Assembly: GCA_903897145.1 (NCBI GenBank)
Contig: CAIUAN010000006.1
Span: 24,776 to 88,775, forward strand
Source: an uncultured Bacteroidia bacterium
Lineage (GTDB): Bacteria; Bacteroidota; Bacteroidia; Bacteroidales; Prolixibacteraceae
Direction: 5' to 3'
DNA length: 64,000 bases
The notes beneath the pieces are model-generated. The model made no database searches. It was not told the DNA's origin and saw only the letters and a list, made by a program, of their open reading frames with translations. A program made the translations under genes and the position numbers. Shown here one piece after another: positions 1-8,009 of this stretch; the stretch's first letter is position 1, and each line of letters opens with the position of its first letter.

Positions 1-150
1 GGGCAATTATTATACTCATAGCCGTTGATTGTGTTTAATGAAAACAGATATGCAAAAATAGAATAATGTAAATGTTTTTAGATGTTGGGCAAGTAATTAT
101 TTAATTGTTGAGTTTTCCGAGATTTCCTGCTCTTATCCGATGTTTTAGTT

Positions 151-158
151 TACTTTTG
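151..158 (+). promoter_or_regulatory. Putative -7 box of the SulP gene
   Basis: The octamer TACTTTTG fits the Bacteroidota -7 consensus TAnnTTTG and lies about 20 bases before the ATG at 179, which would give a short leader. No clear -33 TTTG sits at the expected 18-20 base spacing, so this is a motif match only. Confidence 0.4.
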
Positions 159-178
159 ACTAACTTATTATCTCCCTC

Positions 179-1837
179 ATGAATGCTATTTTTAAGCCGA
201 AACTCTCAGTCGTCTTAAAGCAAGGCTATAGTTTTAAGATTTTTCAAAAAGATTTATTTGCTGGAATAATTGTAGGTGTTGTAGCCTTGCCGTTAGCTAT
301 TGCTTTTGCAGTAGCTTCGGGTGTTTCTCCTGAGAAGGGTTTGGTTACAGCAGTCATTGCTGGACTTATTATCTCCCTTTTGGGAGGTAGTCGATTTCAA
401 ATTGGCGGACCAACAGGTGCCTTCGTGGTGGTTGTTTATGGAGTCGTTCAGAAGTATGGTCTTGATGGATTGATGATCTCCACCATTATGGCTGGTATAA
501 TGCTTGTTGGATTTGGTTTATTGCGCTTAGGGGTGATAATTAAATATGTGCCTCATCCATTGGTGGTAGGATTTACAAGCGGTATCGCACTGATTATATT
601 TTCGACACAAATTAAAGATGCCTTTGGTTTAAAAATAAACGAACTGCCTGCTGATTTTATAAATCAATGGATTGCATATTTTTCTCATTTTTCACAAATT
701 AATTATACGGCATTTGGAATAACATTGGCAACCTTGCTCATTGCTATTTATGGAGGCAAAGTTATTAAGAAAGTTCCAGGGTCCTTTTTAGCCATCGTTC
801 TAATGACTACCGTGGTTAACTATTTTGCATTACCCGTTCAGACAATTCAATCTGTTTTTGGTGAAATTCCTAATGCTATAGCCTTTCAAACCCCGCACTT
901 CGACTGGAGTTCACTTCGAAACTATATCCATCCTGCTTTTACTATTGCCATTTTAGGTGCCATAGAATCGCTTTTGTCAGCAGTGGTAGCTGATGGCATG
1001 TCAGGAGGTAGTCATCGCTCTAACACGGAACTAATCGCTCAAGGTGTAGCCAATATATTTACTCCATTTCTAGGAGGAATACCCGCAACAGGAGCCATCG
1101 CTCGCACGGCCGCTAATATTAAGAATGGAGCACAGACTCCTATTGCAGGAGTGGTGCATGCCCTAACTTTGCTGCTTATTATGTTGGTCTTTAGTAATTG
1201 GGCAGCTTTGATACCTATGTCTTGCTTGGCAGGAATTCTTATTGTTGTAGCCTATAATATGAGTGAATGGCGTTCTTTTATTGCCATCTTAAAAGGTTCA
1301 CATTACGATATATTGGTGCTGCTAATCACTTTTTTATTAACGGCTTTTGTTGACTTAACTATTGCAATTGAGGTTGGAATGGTTTTCTCAGCTATGTTGT
1401 TTATGCAACGGATGTCAAAATTTTCCAATATTGAAACTGTTGATATCGACAGCGATATCTTGGAGAATTACTCAAATATTCCAGTGGGAATTGATATTTA
1501 TGAGATTACTGGTCCCTTCTTCTTTGGAGCAGCACAATCCTATAAAGAGACCTTGAAAGAAATTTCTGGAGGTTCGAAGGTCTTAATTCTTCGGATGCGA
1601 CATGTTCCATTCGTTGATGCCACAGGGATTCGAATGTTTCAAGAAGTAATACGTGATTTTAAGATTCGAAAAGTTAAAGTAGTGCTTTCTGGTGTGCGTC
1701 CCGAGGTGAAGCAAACCCTTCTAGATTGCGGCTTAGTGGATGTTATAGGCGCTCCGTTCGTCTGCGCAAACTTTGGGGAAGCCGTGATCAAGGCTACCGA
1801 ATGCTTGGATGAAATAATTAGTAGCAAGACTCGCTAA
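179..1837 (+). CDS. SulP-family anion transporter with STAS domain
   Basis: A 552-residue inner-membrane protein of the SLC26/SulP family, which moves sulfate, bicarbonate or other anions by proton or sodium symport. Hydrophobic membrane segments fill roughly residues 25-410, and the family-typical stretch with the motif SGGSHRSNTEL lies near residue 280. A cytosolic STAS domain follows at about 435-540, containing the loop DATG that corresponds to the usual DSSG-type switch loop. The ATG is close to a candidate -7 box. It is convergent with the YhcH-family gene, with only 5 bases between the two stops. Substrate cannot be read from the sequence; no carbonic anhydrase or sulfate-assimilation gene is next to it. 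Confidence 0.9.
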   Translation: MNAIFKPKLSVVLKQGYSFKIFQKDLFAGIIVGVVALPLAIAFAVASGVSPEKGLVTAVIAGLIISLLGGSRFQIGGPTGAFVVVVYGVVQKYGLDGLMISTIMAGIMLVGFGLLRLGVIIKYVPHPLVVGFTSGIALIIFSTQIKDAFGLKINELPADFINQWIAYFSHFSQINYTAFGITLATLLIAIYGGKVIKKVPGSFLAIVLMTTVVNYFALPVQTIQSVFGEIPNAIAFQTPHFDWSSLRNYIHPAFTIAILGAIESLLSAVVADGMSGGSHRSNTELIAQGVANIFTPFLGGIPATGAIARTAANIKNGAQTPIAGVVHALTLLLIMLVFSNWAALIPMSCLAGILIVVAYNMSEWRSFIAILKGSHYDILVLLITFLLTAFVDLTIAIEVGMVFSAMLFMQRMSKFSNIETVDIDSDILENYSNIPVGIDIYEITGPFFFGAAQSYKETLKEISGGSKVLILRMRHVPFVDATGIRMFQEVIRDFKIRKVKVVLSGVRPEVKQTLLDCGLVDVIGAPFVCANFGEAVIKATECLDEIISSKTR

Positions 1838-1842
1838 TCTGC

Positions 1843-2298
1843 TTACTCCTCGATAGCCACTTTGAATACAATTTTTCGCACAGCGGTTAAACAGCTCTCT
1901 TCTGTGATGGCCGTGTGAAGATCAGTCGGAAAATAGATTGCAAACATGCCAGGATCAAATTTGGTAAAAGAGGCCTCCGCATTGAAGTTTCCATAGTCTT
2001 TCTCTTCATTGAATGGGGCCAATAAAGGTTCATTCTGAAGTGGAGCATAACCCATTTGCTCTGATCCTTTAACCCAATATTGAACATCGATGTTTTTGCG
2101 GTGACCTTCTAACTTGACGCGATCTTTATTGATTTGCTCAGAGTCGAATACAAGCATACGCAGCTTCCCTTCTTTGATGACATAGCTCCCTTCAGTATGA
2201 GCGTTTAGGTTTTCCGTTTGAAGCCATTTTAAAGCCTCCGCAATTCCTTCGCTGAGTGCGTAATAGCGCGAGGCATTTTCTATCCTGTCGATGATCAT
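1843..2298 (-). CDS. YhcH/YjgK/YiaL family protein (DUF386)
   Basis: A 151-residue cytosolic protein of the cupin-like YhcH/EbgC family. Relatives are linked to sialic acid or sugar catabolism, and one is the beta subunit of the evolved beta-galactosidase. Family features are the N-terminal start with ALSEGIAEALKWL, the segment LEGHRKNIDVQYWVKG near residue 85, and the C-terminal run MFAIYFPTDLHTAI, whose histidines probably bind a metal. Length is normal for the family. No sugar-utilisation gene lies beside it, so its physiological role here is open. Its stop is 5 bases from the convergent SulP stop. Confidence 0.85.
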   Translation of the reverse strand: MIIDRIENASRYYALSEGIAEALKWLQTENLNAHTEGSYVIKEGKLRMLVFDSEQINKDRVKLEGHRKNIDVQYWVKGSEQMGYAPLQNEPLLAPFNEEKDYGNFNAEASFTKFDPGMFAIYFPTDLHTAITEESCLTAVRKIVFKVAIEE

Positions 2299-2334
2299 GG
2301 TAAGTCGTTTTACGTTGTTAGTTTAAATCAAGTC

Positions 2335-2374
2335 AAAAAAAATCCTCATCGAAAGATCGAGGAGGATTTTTTTT
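2335..2374 (-). terminator. Terminator after the TPR gene
   Basis: AATCCTC (2341-2347) pairs with GAGGATT (2362-2368). An inner ATC-GAAA-GAT hairpin lies between them, and A and T runs flank the stem on the two sides, so it reads as a terminator in both directions. It sits between the stop of the minus-strand TPR gene and the start of the YhcH gene. Confidence 0.7.
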
Positions 2375-2391
2375 AGGAGTACTCCTAGTAT

Positions 2392-3075
2392 TTAGTTTGC
2401 TGCTAATCGAGCTATGTACTTGTCGATTATTCTGCCTTGTTCGCTTTCTGAATATTTCTCTTTAATAATTTGATACGTTTCTAAGGCTTTATCTTTTGTT
2501 CCTAAAGCCTCATAGGTGTTCCCAGCTTTTAGGAAGTATAGGGGAGAGGTAAAAGCATTTGAATTAAGTTTTGCCGCTTCAAGGTAAAGTTTAACAGCTT
2601 TTTCTTTCTCTCCTAATTCTGAATAAGCATCACCTTGAGCACCAATAGAAACTGGACCAAGAAGTAAATCGTTTGTCTTGAAATCCTCTAAATATGAAAT
2701 AGCATCTTTGTATTTGCCAATATGAAGATTAGATACACCAGCATAGTATTGAGCTAGATTTCCTGCTGCAGTACTGCTGTAATCATGAATGATATCTAAG
2801 AAACCCGGGAAGTTGCCATCTCCATTTAATGCAAGCTTAAATGAGTCTTTTTCGAAATATTGCTCCGCAGTAAAAAGTTGTTCCTTCGCTTTAGCTTCTC
2901 TTGGAAGAGAATAATAGCGATGAGTAGCTAATAGGATTAGCGCTATTACAACTGCAACACCAAACACAATAGATATGATTTTTGAGTTTGTCTCAAAAAA
3001 TCGCTCCGCCGTGGTCAGGGCATGTTCAACTTCTTCTAAATTTTCAATTTGTGTAGGTTTTGTTTCCTTAGCCAT
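2392..3075 (-). CDS. Membrane-anchored tetratricopeptide repeat protein
   Basis: A 227-residue protein with a charged N-terminus, one membrane segment at about residues 33-53 and a C-terminal solute-facing domain of TPR helices (about 85-225). Helical pairs such as GNLAQYYAGVSNLHIGKYKDAI, QGDAYSELGEKEKAVKLY and AGNTYEALGTKDKALETY follow the TPR pattern. The topology resembles YfgM, an ancillary subunit at the SecYEG translocon, but that match is an inference. It is divergent from recF, with about 220 bases between them and a -7 type box for each gene. A terminator follows. Confidence 0.85.
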   Translation of the reverse strand: MAKETKPTQIENLEEVEHALTTAERFFETNSKIISIVFGVAVVIALILLATHRYYSLPREAKAKEQLFTAEQYFEKDSFKLALNGDGNFPGFLDIIHDYSSTAAGNLAQYYAGVSNLHIGKYKDAISYLEDFKTNDLLLGPVSIGAQGDAYSELGEKEKAVKLYLEAAKLNSNAFTSPLYFLKAGNTYEALGTKDKALETYQIIKEKYSESEQGRIIDKYIARLAAN

Positions 3076-3116
3076 AATATTTTATCTTCTTGATTGTGCT
3101 TTTTCAAATCTGAATG

Positions 3117-3124
3117 CAAAAATA
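3117..3124 (-). promoter_or_regulatory. Putative -7 box of the TPR gene
   Basis: Read on the minus strand this is TATTTTTG, a full match to TAnnTTTG, followed by C as often seen in Bacteroidota. It lies about 42 bases before the TPR-protein ATG. No -33 element was assigned. Confidence 0.4.
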
Positions 3125-3262
3125 AGCGTTTTTACTAAACCACAGTCATTTTTTAGATAAAAATTGTTTTCTCAGTAACGTTTGTTTCATTCTTGTATAT
3201 CAGTTATTTGATTAAATCCCATTTCAAATCGTGTTGTCTTTCGCGCCGCTTAATAAAAAGGT

Positions 3263-3270
3263 TAAATTTG
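3263..3270 (+). promoter_or_regulatory. Putative -7 box of recF
   Basis: TAAATTTG matches TAnnTTTG about 25 bases ahead of the preferred recF ATG at 3296. If used, transcription would begin near 3277, before that ATG but so close to the alternative TTG at 3284 that it supports the ATG. No -33 element was assigned. Confidence 0.4.
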
Positions 3271-3295
3271 TAACTGTAAAAATTTGATTTTCCCG

Positions 3296-4402
3296 ATGTT
3301 TATTAAGAATCTCTCTGTTGTTAATTATAAAAATCTGATTCAGGACGACTTGCAGTTTTCCTCGAAGCTGAATTGTTTTATTGGCAATAATGGAGTGGGA
3401 AAGACCAATCTTTTAGATTGCTTGTTTTACCTATCATTTTGCAAAAGTGCCTTTAATCTACCCGATAGTCAGAATGTTCGTCACGATGAAGATTTTTTTG
3501 TCATTCAAGGTAATTACGATTACGATGGGGAGAATGAATCGATCTATTGTGGATTTAAAACTGGAAATAAAAAAGTCTTTCGTCGCAATAAAAAAGAATA
3601 CGAACGCTTATCAGAACATATTGGCTTCGTCCCTTTGGTTATGATCTCTCCGGCCGATTCAATTTTAATTCAGGGTGGGAGCGAAGAGCGCAGACGGTTT
3701 ATGGATAGCGTGATTGCTCAATACGATCGTCCTTATTTGGATTGGATCCTTAAATACAACCGGGCTCTTCTTCAACGGAATAACTTACTGAAGTATTTTG
3801 CAGCGAATAGAACCTTCGACGCCGACAGTCTTGAGGTGTGGAATGAACAATTAATTCATACGGGAGAAAAAATATTTCATAAACGGACGGAGTTTCTAGA
3901 GCAGTTGCTACCCGTCTTTCAGAAATATTACGATTCAATCTCTCAAGGGCACGAACAAGTTGGACTAGAATATCAATCCCAACTGAAAGAGAATGATTTC
4001 AGAAAGCTACTTCAAGATTCAGTTGCGAAGGATCGGGCTGTTCAATATACCTCTGTGGGTATCCATAAAGATGATCTTGACTTACAGATTGGCGCTAACC
4101 CAATCAAAAGATTAGGGTCTCAAGGTCAAAATAAGACCTATTTAATCGCCCTTAAGTTTGCACAATTTGATTTTATTCAATCCGTTCATCAGGTTAAACC
4201 AATCCTTTTATTAGACGATATCTTTGATAAACTTGATGGTGCTCGTGTAGGACAAATTGTTAAGTTAGTATCAGATAATAATTTTGGACAAATCTTTATA
4301 ACCGATACAAATCGAGAGCATTTGGATGGGATTATTAAAGAGGTTGGTGGCTCAGACTATAAAATCTTCATGGTTTCAGATGGTCAGATTTCATTCATAT
4401 AG
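3296..4402 (+). CDS. recF: DNA replication and repair protein RecF
   Basis: RecF is an SMC-like ATPase that helps RecOR load RecA at single-strand gaps. The protein starts MFIKNLSVVNYKNL, as is usual for the family. It has a Walker A loop GNNGVGKT at residues 30-37, the central region with ADSILIQGGSEERRRFMD, and a C-terminal ABC signature region LGSQGQNKTYLIALK followed by Walker B LLLDDIFDKLD. I chose the ATG at 3296; the TTG at 3284 would add only MIFP. Length (368 residues) is normal. The dciA-like gene follows 17 bases later, so the two are probably co-transcribed. Confidence 0.95.
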   Translation: MFIKNLSVVNYKNLIQDDLQFSSKLNCFIGNNGVGKTNLLDCLFYLSFCKSAFNLPDSQNVRHDEDFFVIQGNYDYDGENESIYCGFKTGNKKVFRRNKKEYERLSEHIGFVPLVMISPADSILIQGGSEERRRFMDSVIAQYDRPYLDWILKYNRALLQRNNLLKYFAANRTFDADSLEVWNEQLIHTGEKIFHKRTEFLEQLLPVFQKYYDSISQGHEQVGLEYQSQLKENDFRKLLQDSVAKDRAVQYTSVGIHKDDLDLQIGANPIKRLGSQGQNKTYLIALKFAQFDFIQSVHQVKPILLLDDIFDKLDGARVGQIVKLVSDNNFGQIFITDTNREHLDGIIKEVGGSDYKIFMVSDGQISFI

Positions 4403-4419
4403 GGTAATATTTTGTAAAG

Positions 4420-4710
4420 ATGAGAAGGAATGAATTTCAATCTTTAGGTAGTGCTATCAAGGATTATTTAAAGGAAGAAAAGTTCGATAGTAAATTGGCA
4501 GAGCTTGAGGCAGTTGGCTTGTGGGAGTCCATTATTGGCATTCAAATTGCTCGTGCGACCTCCTCTATATTTATTAAGGAGGGGGTCTTGACCATTCATT
4601 TAAAGTCTTCAATTGTTCGAAATGAATTGTTTATGTTGCGCAGCGAGATCATGCAAGCCATCAACCAACGAATGGGTAAAAGAGTGGTCAAAGCTGTTAT
4701 TTTGAAATAA
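4420..4710 (+). CDS. DUF721/DciA-like protein
   Basis: A 96-residue DUF721 protein. The DciA members of this domain family load or help the replicative helicase DnaB in bacteria that lack DnaC. The sequence shows the domain's typical order: an N-terminal helix (LGSAIKDYLKEE), a central WESIIGIQIARATSSIFIKEGVLTI stretch, then IVRNELFMLRSEIMQAIN. It lacks any long extra tail, so it is a minimal version. The position 17 bases after recF ties it to replication and repair. Family assignment is firm; helicase-loader function is inferred from family knowledge. Confidence 0.85.
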   Translation: MRRNEFQSLGSAIKDYLKEEKFDSKLAELEAVGLWESIIGIQIARATSSIFIKEGVLTIHLKSSIVRNELFMLRSEIMQAINQRMGKRVVKAVILK

Positions 4711-4743
4711 TTTAAAGTCTAAAACAACCCAATTAATTTTCCG

Positions 4744-5892
4744 ATGATGTTTTCTGATTTATCCAATATCCAATCTCCATGCTATATTCTGGATGAAGGA
4801 CTTTTGCGTAAAAATCTAGCGCTTATCAAATCTGTTAAGGATCGTGCCGGAGTCGATATTATACTTGCATTTAAGGGGTTTTCGCTTTGGCGCTCTTTCC
4901 CAATTTTACGGGAGTATATCAATGGCGCTGCTGCTAGTGGAGCCTATGAAGCAAAGTTAGCCACCGACGAATTAAAAACTTTTGCGCATACTTATTCAGC
5001 TGCTTTTCAGGAGTATGATTTTAATGAAGTACTGGAAAACTCCTCTCATATTACGTTTAATTCATTAAACCAGCTGAACCGGTTTGCACCTGCAGTACAA
5101 GCCTTTAGCCGCAAGATATCTGTTGGATTGAGGGTTAATCCTGAATTTTCGGAAGTCGAAACAGAACTTTATAATCCATGTGCACCCGGAACCCGTTTGG
5201 GCATCCTGGCTGAGCAACTTGAAGATCAGTTGCCGGCGGGTGTTGAAGGTTTACATTTTCATACCTTATGTGAGTCCGGTTCGACCGATTTAGTTAAAAC
5301 ACTTGCTGCTTTTGAATCCCGTTTTGGTAAATTCCTCAGTCAAGTCAAATGGATCAACATGGGTGGTGGTCATCTTATGACCAGAAAGGGTTATGATATT
5401 GAATTATTAGTTGATACTCTGAAGGCTTTTAAACAACGTTGGCCTAACCTGGAAGTGATCTTAGAGCCTGGAAGTGCATTTGCATGGGAAACTGGCTTCT
5501 TGGTCTCTAAGGTGGTCGATTTAGTCGAAAATAAGGGTATTAAGACTGCAATTTTAAATGTCTCTTTTACAGCCCATATGCCCGATTGTTTAGAGATGCC
5601 CTATAAGCCAAGGATTCGAAATGCTCATCACGAGCCAGTGGCGGGTAAGCCCACCTATCGAATGGGAGGTAATTCTTGTCTGTCTGGTGATTTTATGGGA
5701 TTCTGGTCTTTTGACCAAGAATTAAAGATTGGCGATCAGGTAATTTTTGAAGATATGATTCATTATACGCTAGTGAAAAGTACCATGTTTAATGGTGTTT
5801 ATCATCCTTCTATAGGTATCTTAAGAGAGCATGGAGAATTTGAGTTGCTGAAGACTTTTACCTATCAAGATTATAAAAATAGAATGTCTTAA
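4744..5892 (+). CDS. nspC: Carboxynorspermidine decarboxylase
   Basis: A PLP enzyme of the alanine-racemase-like fold III group that decarboxylates carboxyspermidine or carboxynorspermidine to make spermidine or norspermidine. The PLP lysine is probably in ILAFKGFSLW near residue 44. The segments EGLHFHTLCES, WINMGGGHLMTRKGYD and VILEPGSAFAW are typical of NspC. The substrate-binding cysteine region reads GGNSCLSGDFMG. Length (382 residues) is normal. Its usual partner, carboxyspermidine dehydrogenase, is not in this window. The gene follows dciA by 33 bases but has no clear functional link to it. Confidence 0.92.
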   Translation: MMFSDLSNIQSPCYILDEGLLRKNLALIKSVKDRAGVDIILAFKGFSLWRSFPILREYINGAAASGAYEAKLATDELKTFAHTYSAAFQEYDFNEVLENSSHITFNSLNQLNRFAPAVQAFSRKISVGLRVNPEFSEVETELYNPCAPGTRLGILAEQLEDQLPAGVEGLHFHTLCESGSTDLVKTLAAFESRFGKFLSQVKWINMGGGHLMTRKGYDIELLVDTLKAFKQRWPNLEVILEPGSAFAWETGFLVSKVVDLVENKGIKTAILNVSFTAHMPDCLEMPYKPRIRNAHHEPVAGKPTYRMGGNSCLSGDFMGFWSFDQELKIGDQVIFEDMIHYTLVKSTMFNGVYHPSIGILREHGEFELLKTFTYQDYKNRMS

Positions 5893-5946
5893 TGAGCCTC
5901 ATTTGACTTACCTGAAGCTGTTTTTGTTTTTTATAACTATTCAAAA

Positions 5947-6558
5947 TTGAATTATTTAGCTCATATTTACCTTTCGGGCGATTCTGATGAGTTAATCATT
6001 GGTAATTTCATTGGTGATTACGTCAAGGGACAGCAATTCTTAAATTATCCTTCGGAAGTAGCTAAGGGGATTGTTCTGCATCGGAAAATTGATTCGTTCA
6101 CTGACTCACATCCGTGTATTTCAGAATGTATTCTGAAATTAAGACCTGTTTATGGGAAATATGCAGGAATTGTAGTGGATATCTTTCTCGACCATTTTCT
6201 TGCATTAAACTGGGAGAGCTATTCAAAGGAGGAACTTCCGGAGTTTGCTGACCGTTTTCATGCCTTGTTATGGGCTAATTTTTTTCAATTGCCTTCGCAG
6301 GTTAAGGTAATGGTCCCTTTTTTAGTGCGAAATAAAAGACTCGAATCATATGCCACCATAGATGGTGTTGAAAAAACTCTTGTTGTCATGGCAAAGCATA
6401 CCTCCCTGCCAGCACTTGCCGATTTAGGAATTAAAGTTTTAGAAGAAGAATATCAATTTTTCAATGGTATGTTTAATCGATTCTTCCCACAGCTTATTGA
6501 GTATGTCGAGCAGGTTGGTGAATTGAAGATTACACGACCCGTATCGGTCATTTATTGA
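5947..6558 (+). CDS. AcpH-like protein (acyl carrier protein phosphodiesterase family)
   Basis: A 203-residue member of the DUF479/AcpH family, HD-like phosphodiesterases that remove phosphopantetheine from acyl carrier protein. The N-terminus MNYLAHIYLSGDSDELIIGNF is a textbook match to AcpH. It is followed by IVLHRKIDSFTDSHP and IVVDIFLDHFLALNW, which carry the conserved H/D metal ligands. The start codon is TTG, because the family begins exactly at this point and no ATG is nearby. Activity on ACP is inferred from homology. It converges with rodA, with about 26 bases between the stops. Confidence 0.85.
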   Translation: MNYLAHIYLSGDSDELIIGNFIGDYVKGQQFLNYPSEVAKGIVLHRKIDSFTDSHPCISECILKLRPVYGKYAGIVVDIFLDHFLALNWESYSKEELPEFADRFHALLWANFFQLPSQVKVMVPFLVRNKRLESYATIDGVEKTLVVMAKHTSLPALADLGIKVLEEEYQFFNGMFNRFFPQLIEYVEQVGELKITRPVSVIY

Positions 6559-6584
6559 ATGTAGATAAAGGTTTAAGTGAGCTC

Positions 6585-8009
6585 TTAACGAAGATTCTTC
6601 GTTCTACTAGCATCTAATCGTAAGAAGATAAAAAGTAAGATGGTAAATGCCCAAAGAGAAGAGCCTCCATAGCTAAAGAAGGGGAGGGGAATTCCAATAA
6701 CGGGTGCGAGACCAATGGTCATTGAGACGTTGATAGCGATATGGAAAAAGAGGATACATGCAACGCCATAACCATAGATTCTGCTAAATTGAGATCGTTG
6801 TCGTTCTGCCACATTCACCAATCGTATTAATAAGAGTAGAAATAACCCAACAACAGTCGTTGCTCCTACAAAACCCCACTCTTCACCGACGGTGCAGAAA
6901 ATAAAGTCGGTACTTTGTTCAGGAACAAAATTATATTTTGTCTGAGTCCCTTTTAAAAACCCTTTGCCAATGAATCCTCCAGATCCAATAGCAATCTTTG
7001 ATTGATTCACGTTGTATCCTTTACCTAACTTATCAACTTTTCTTCCCAACACTTGATCTATTCGATCACGTTGATGGGGCTCCATCACATGGGAGTAAAA
7101 ATAATTTACAGATACAGAAATGCAGACAGCAAAGACAAAGAATAGGATTATCCTCCAAACCTCCGCCACATGCTTAAAAATACCATAGGCCATTAAAAGA
7201 ATTGCGTTAATCCCTGTGGTGATTAAAATTAATTGCATGGGTGTGCCACCAAGTCCTGCCATCGAGTCGATACCCCAGATGGTTAAAAATGTTCCGATTA
7301 TCACGCCTAATCCAATCATTGGTTCTTTCACTGATTGCCTTAAAACACCATAGGCCGCTAAGGAGATGATCAGCAAGAATATTGTTAAGTCAAATTGGTC
7401 AAGGAGTAGTGCTAAGATGAAAAGTGCTGCCGCTGAAAATCCCCAGAAAAGGACCATGCCGTTCATCCCCTCTCTGAAAAATACGAATACAAATACTGCA
7501 AAGACTAAGGCTGAACCCGTATCATTTTGTAGAATAATAAGTAGTGCAGGGACAAGTATTATGCCAACTAGAACAATATAGGATCGTATCTTTTGTATTT
7601 TAAAATCGAATTGACTAATACATTTTGCCAAGGCGAGATTCGTGGCGAATTTGCCAAGTTCTGCAGGTTGAAGTGCTATCCCTCCAAATTCGAACCAGGC
7701 CCTAGCCCCATTGACCTCCTTCCCCAGAAAGAGCACCGCCACAAGCAACAGAATGGTTATCCCATAGATGTGGTAGGCGAACGCTGTAAAAAAGCGACTG
7801 TCGATTGTTAGTACCATGATCGCAAGAAAAATACCTGCAAAAATCCAGATTAGCTGTTTGCCATATTTCTGCCCAATATCTAAAATACTTTGATGCTCGT
7901 CGCTATAAACCGCCGCATAGATATTTATCCAACCAAGGAAAACCAAGATTAGATATAGCAAGACTGTGATCCAGTCTAAGTTAAACCATATGCTGTTGCT
8001 CTTTTTCAA
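6585..8009 (-). CDS. rodA: Rod-shape glycosyltransferase RodA
   Basis: A SEDS-family peptidoglycan polymerase of the elongasome, with around ten or more membrane spans over 474 residues. Recognisable parts are FGGIALQPAELGKFATNLALAK, the segment IAIGSGGFIGKGFLKGTQT with the downstream FVPEQSTDFIF that belongs to the catalytic extracellular region, and the C-terminal LPFFSYGGSS. It is about 100 residues longer than E. coli RodA because of extra hydrophobic segments near residues 220-300, which is common in Bacteroidota. The start overlaps the end of mrdA by 4 bases, so the two are translationally coupled and probably form a PBP2-RodA pair. Confidence 0.95.
   Translation of the reverse strand: MKKSNSIWFNLDWITVLLYLILVFLGWINIYAAVYSDEHQSILDIGQKYGKQLIWIFAGIFLAIMVLTIDSRFFTAFAYHIYGITILLLVAVLFLGKEVNGARAWFEFGGIALQPAELGKFATNLALAKCISQFDFKIQKIRSYIVLVGIILVPALLIILQNDTGSALVFAVFVFVFFREGMNGMVLFWGFSAAALFILALLLDQFDLTIFLLIISLAAYGVLRQSVKEPMIGLGVIIGTFLTIWGIDSMAGLGGTPMQLILITTGINAILLMAYGIFKHVAEVWRIILFFVFAVCISVSVNYFYSHVMEPHQRDRIDQVLGRKVDKLGKGYNVNQSKIAIGSGGFIGKGFLKGTQTKYNFVPEQSTDFIFCTVGEEWGFVGATTVVGLFLLLLIRLVNVAERQRSQFSRIYGYGVACILFFHIAINVSMTIGLAPVIGIPLPFFSYGGSSLWAFTILLFIFLRLDASRTKNLR

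Noticed and set aside
3284..3295. TTG start giving a four-residue longer RecF
   Set aside because: The ATG at 3296 matches the family N-terminus, and the -7 box at 3263 leaves little room for the earlier start.
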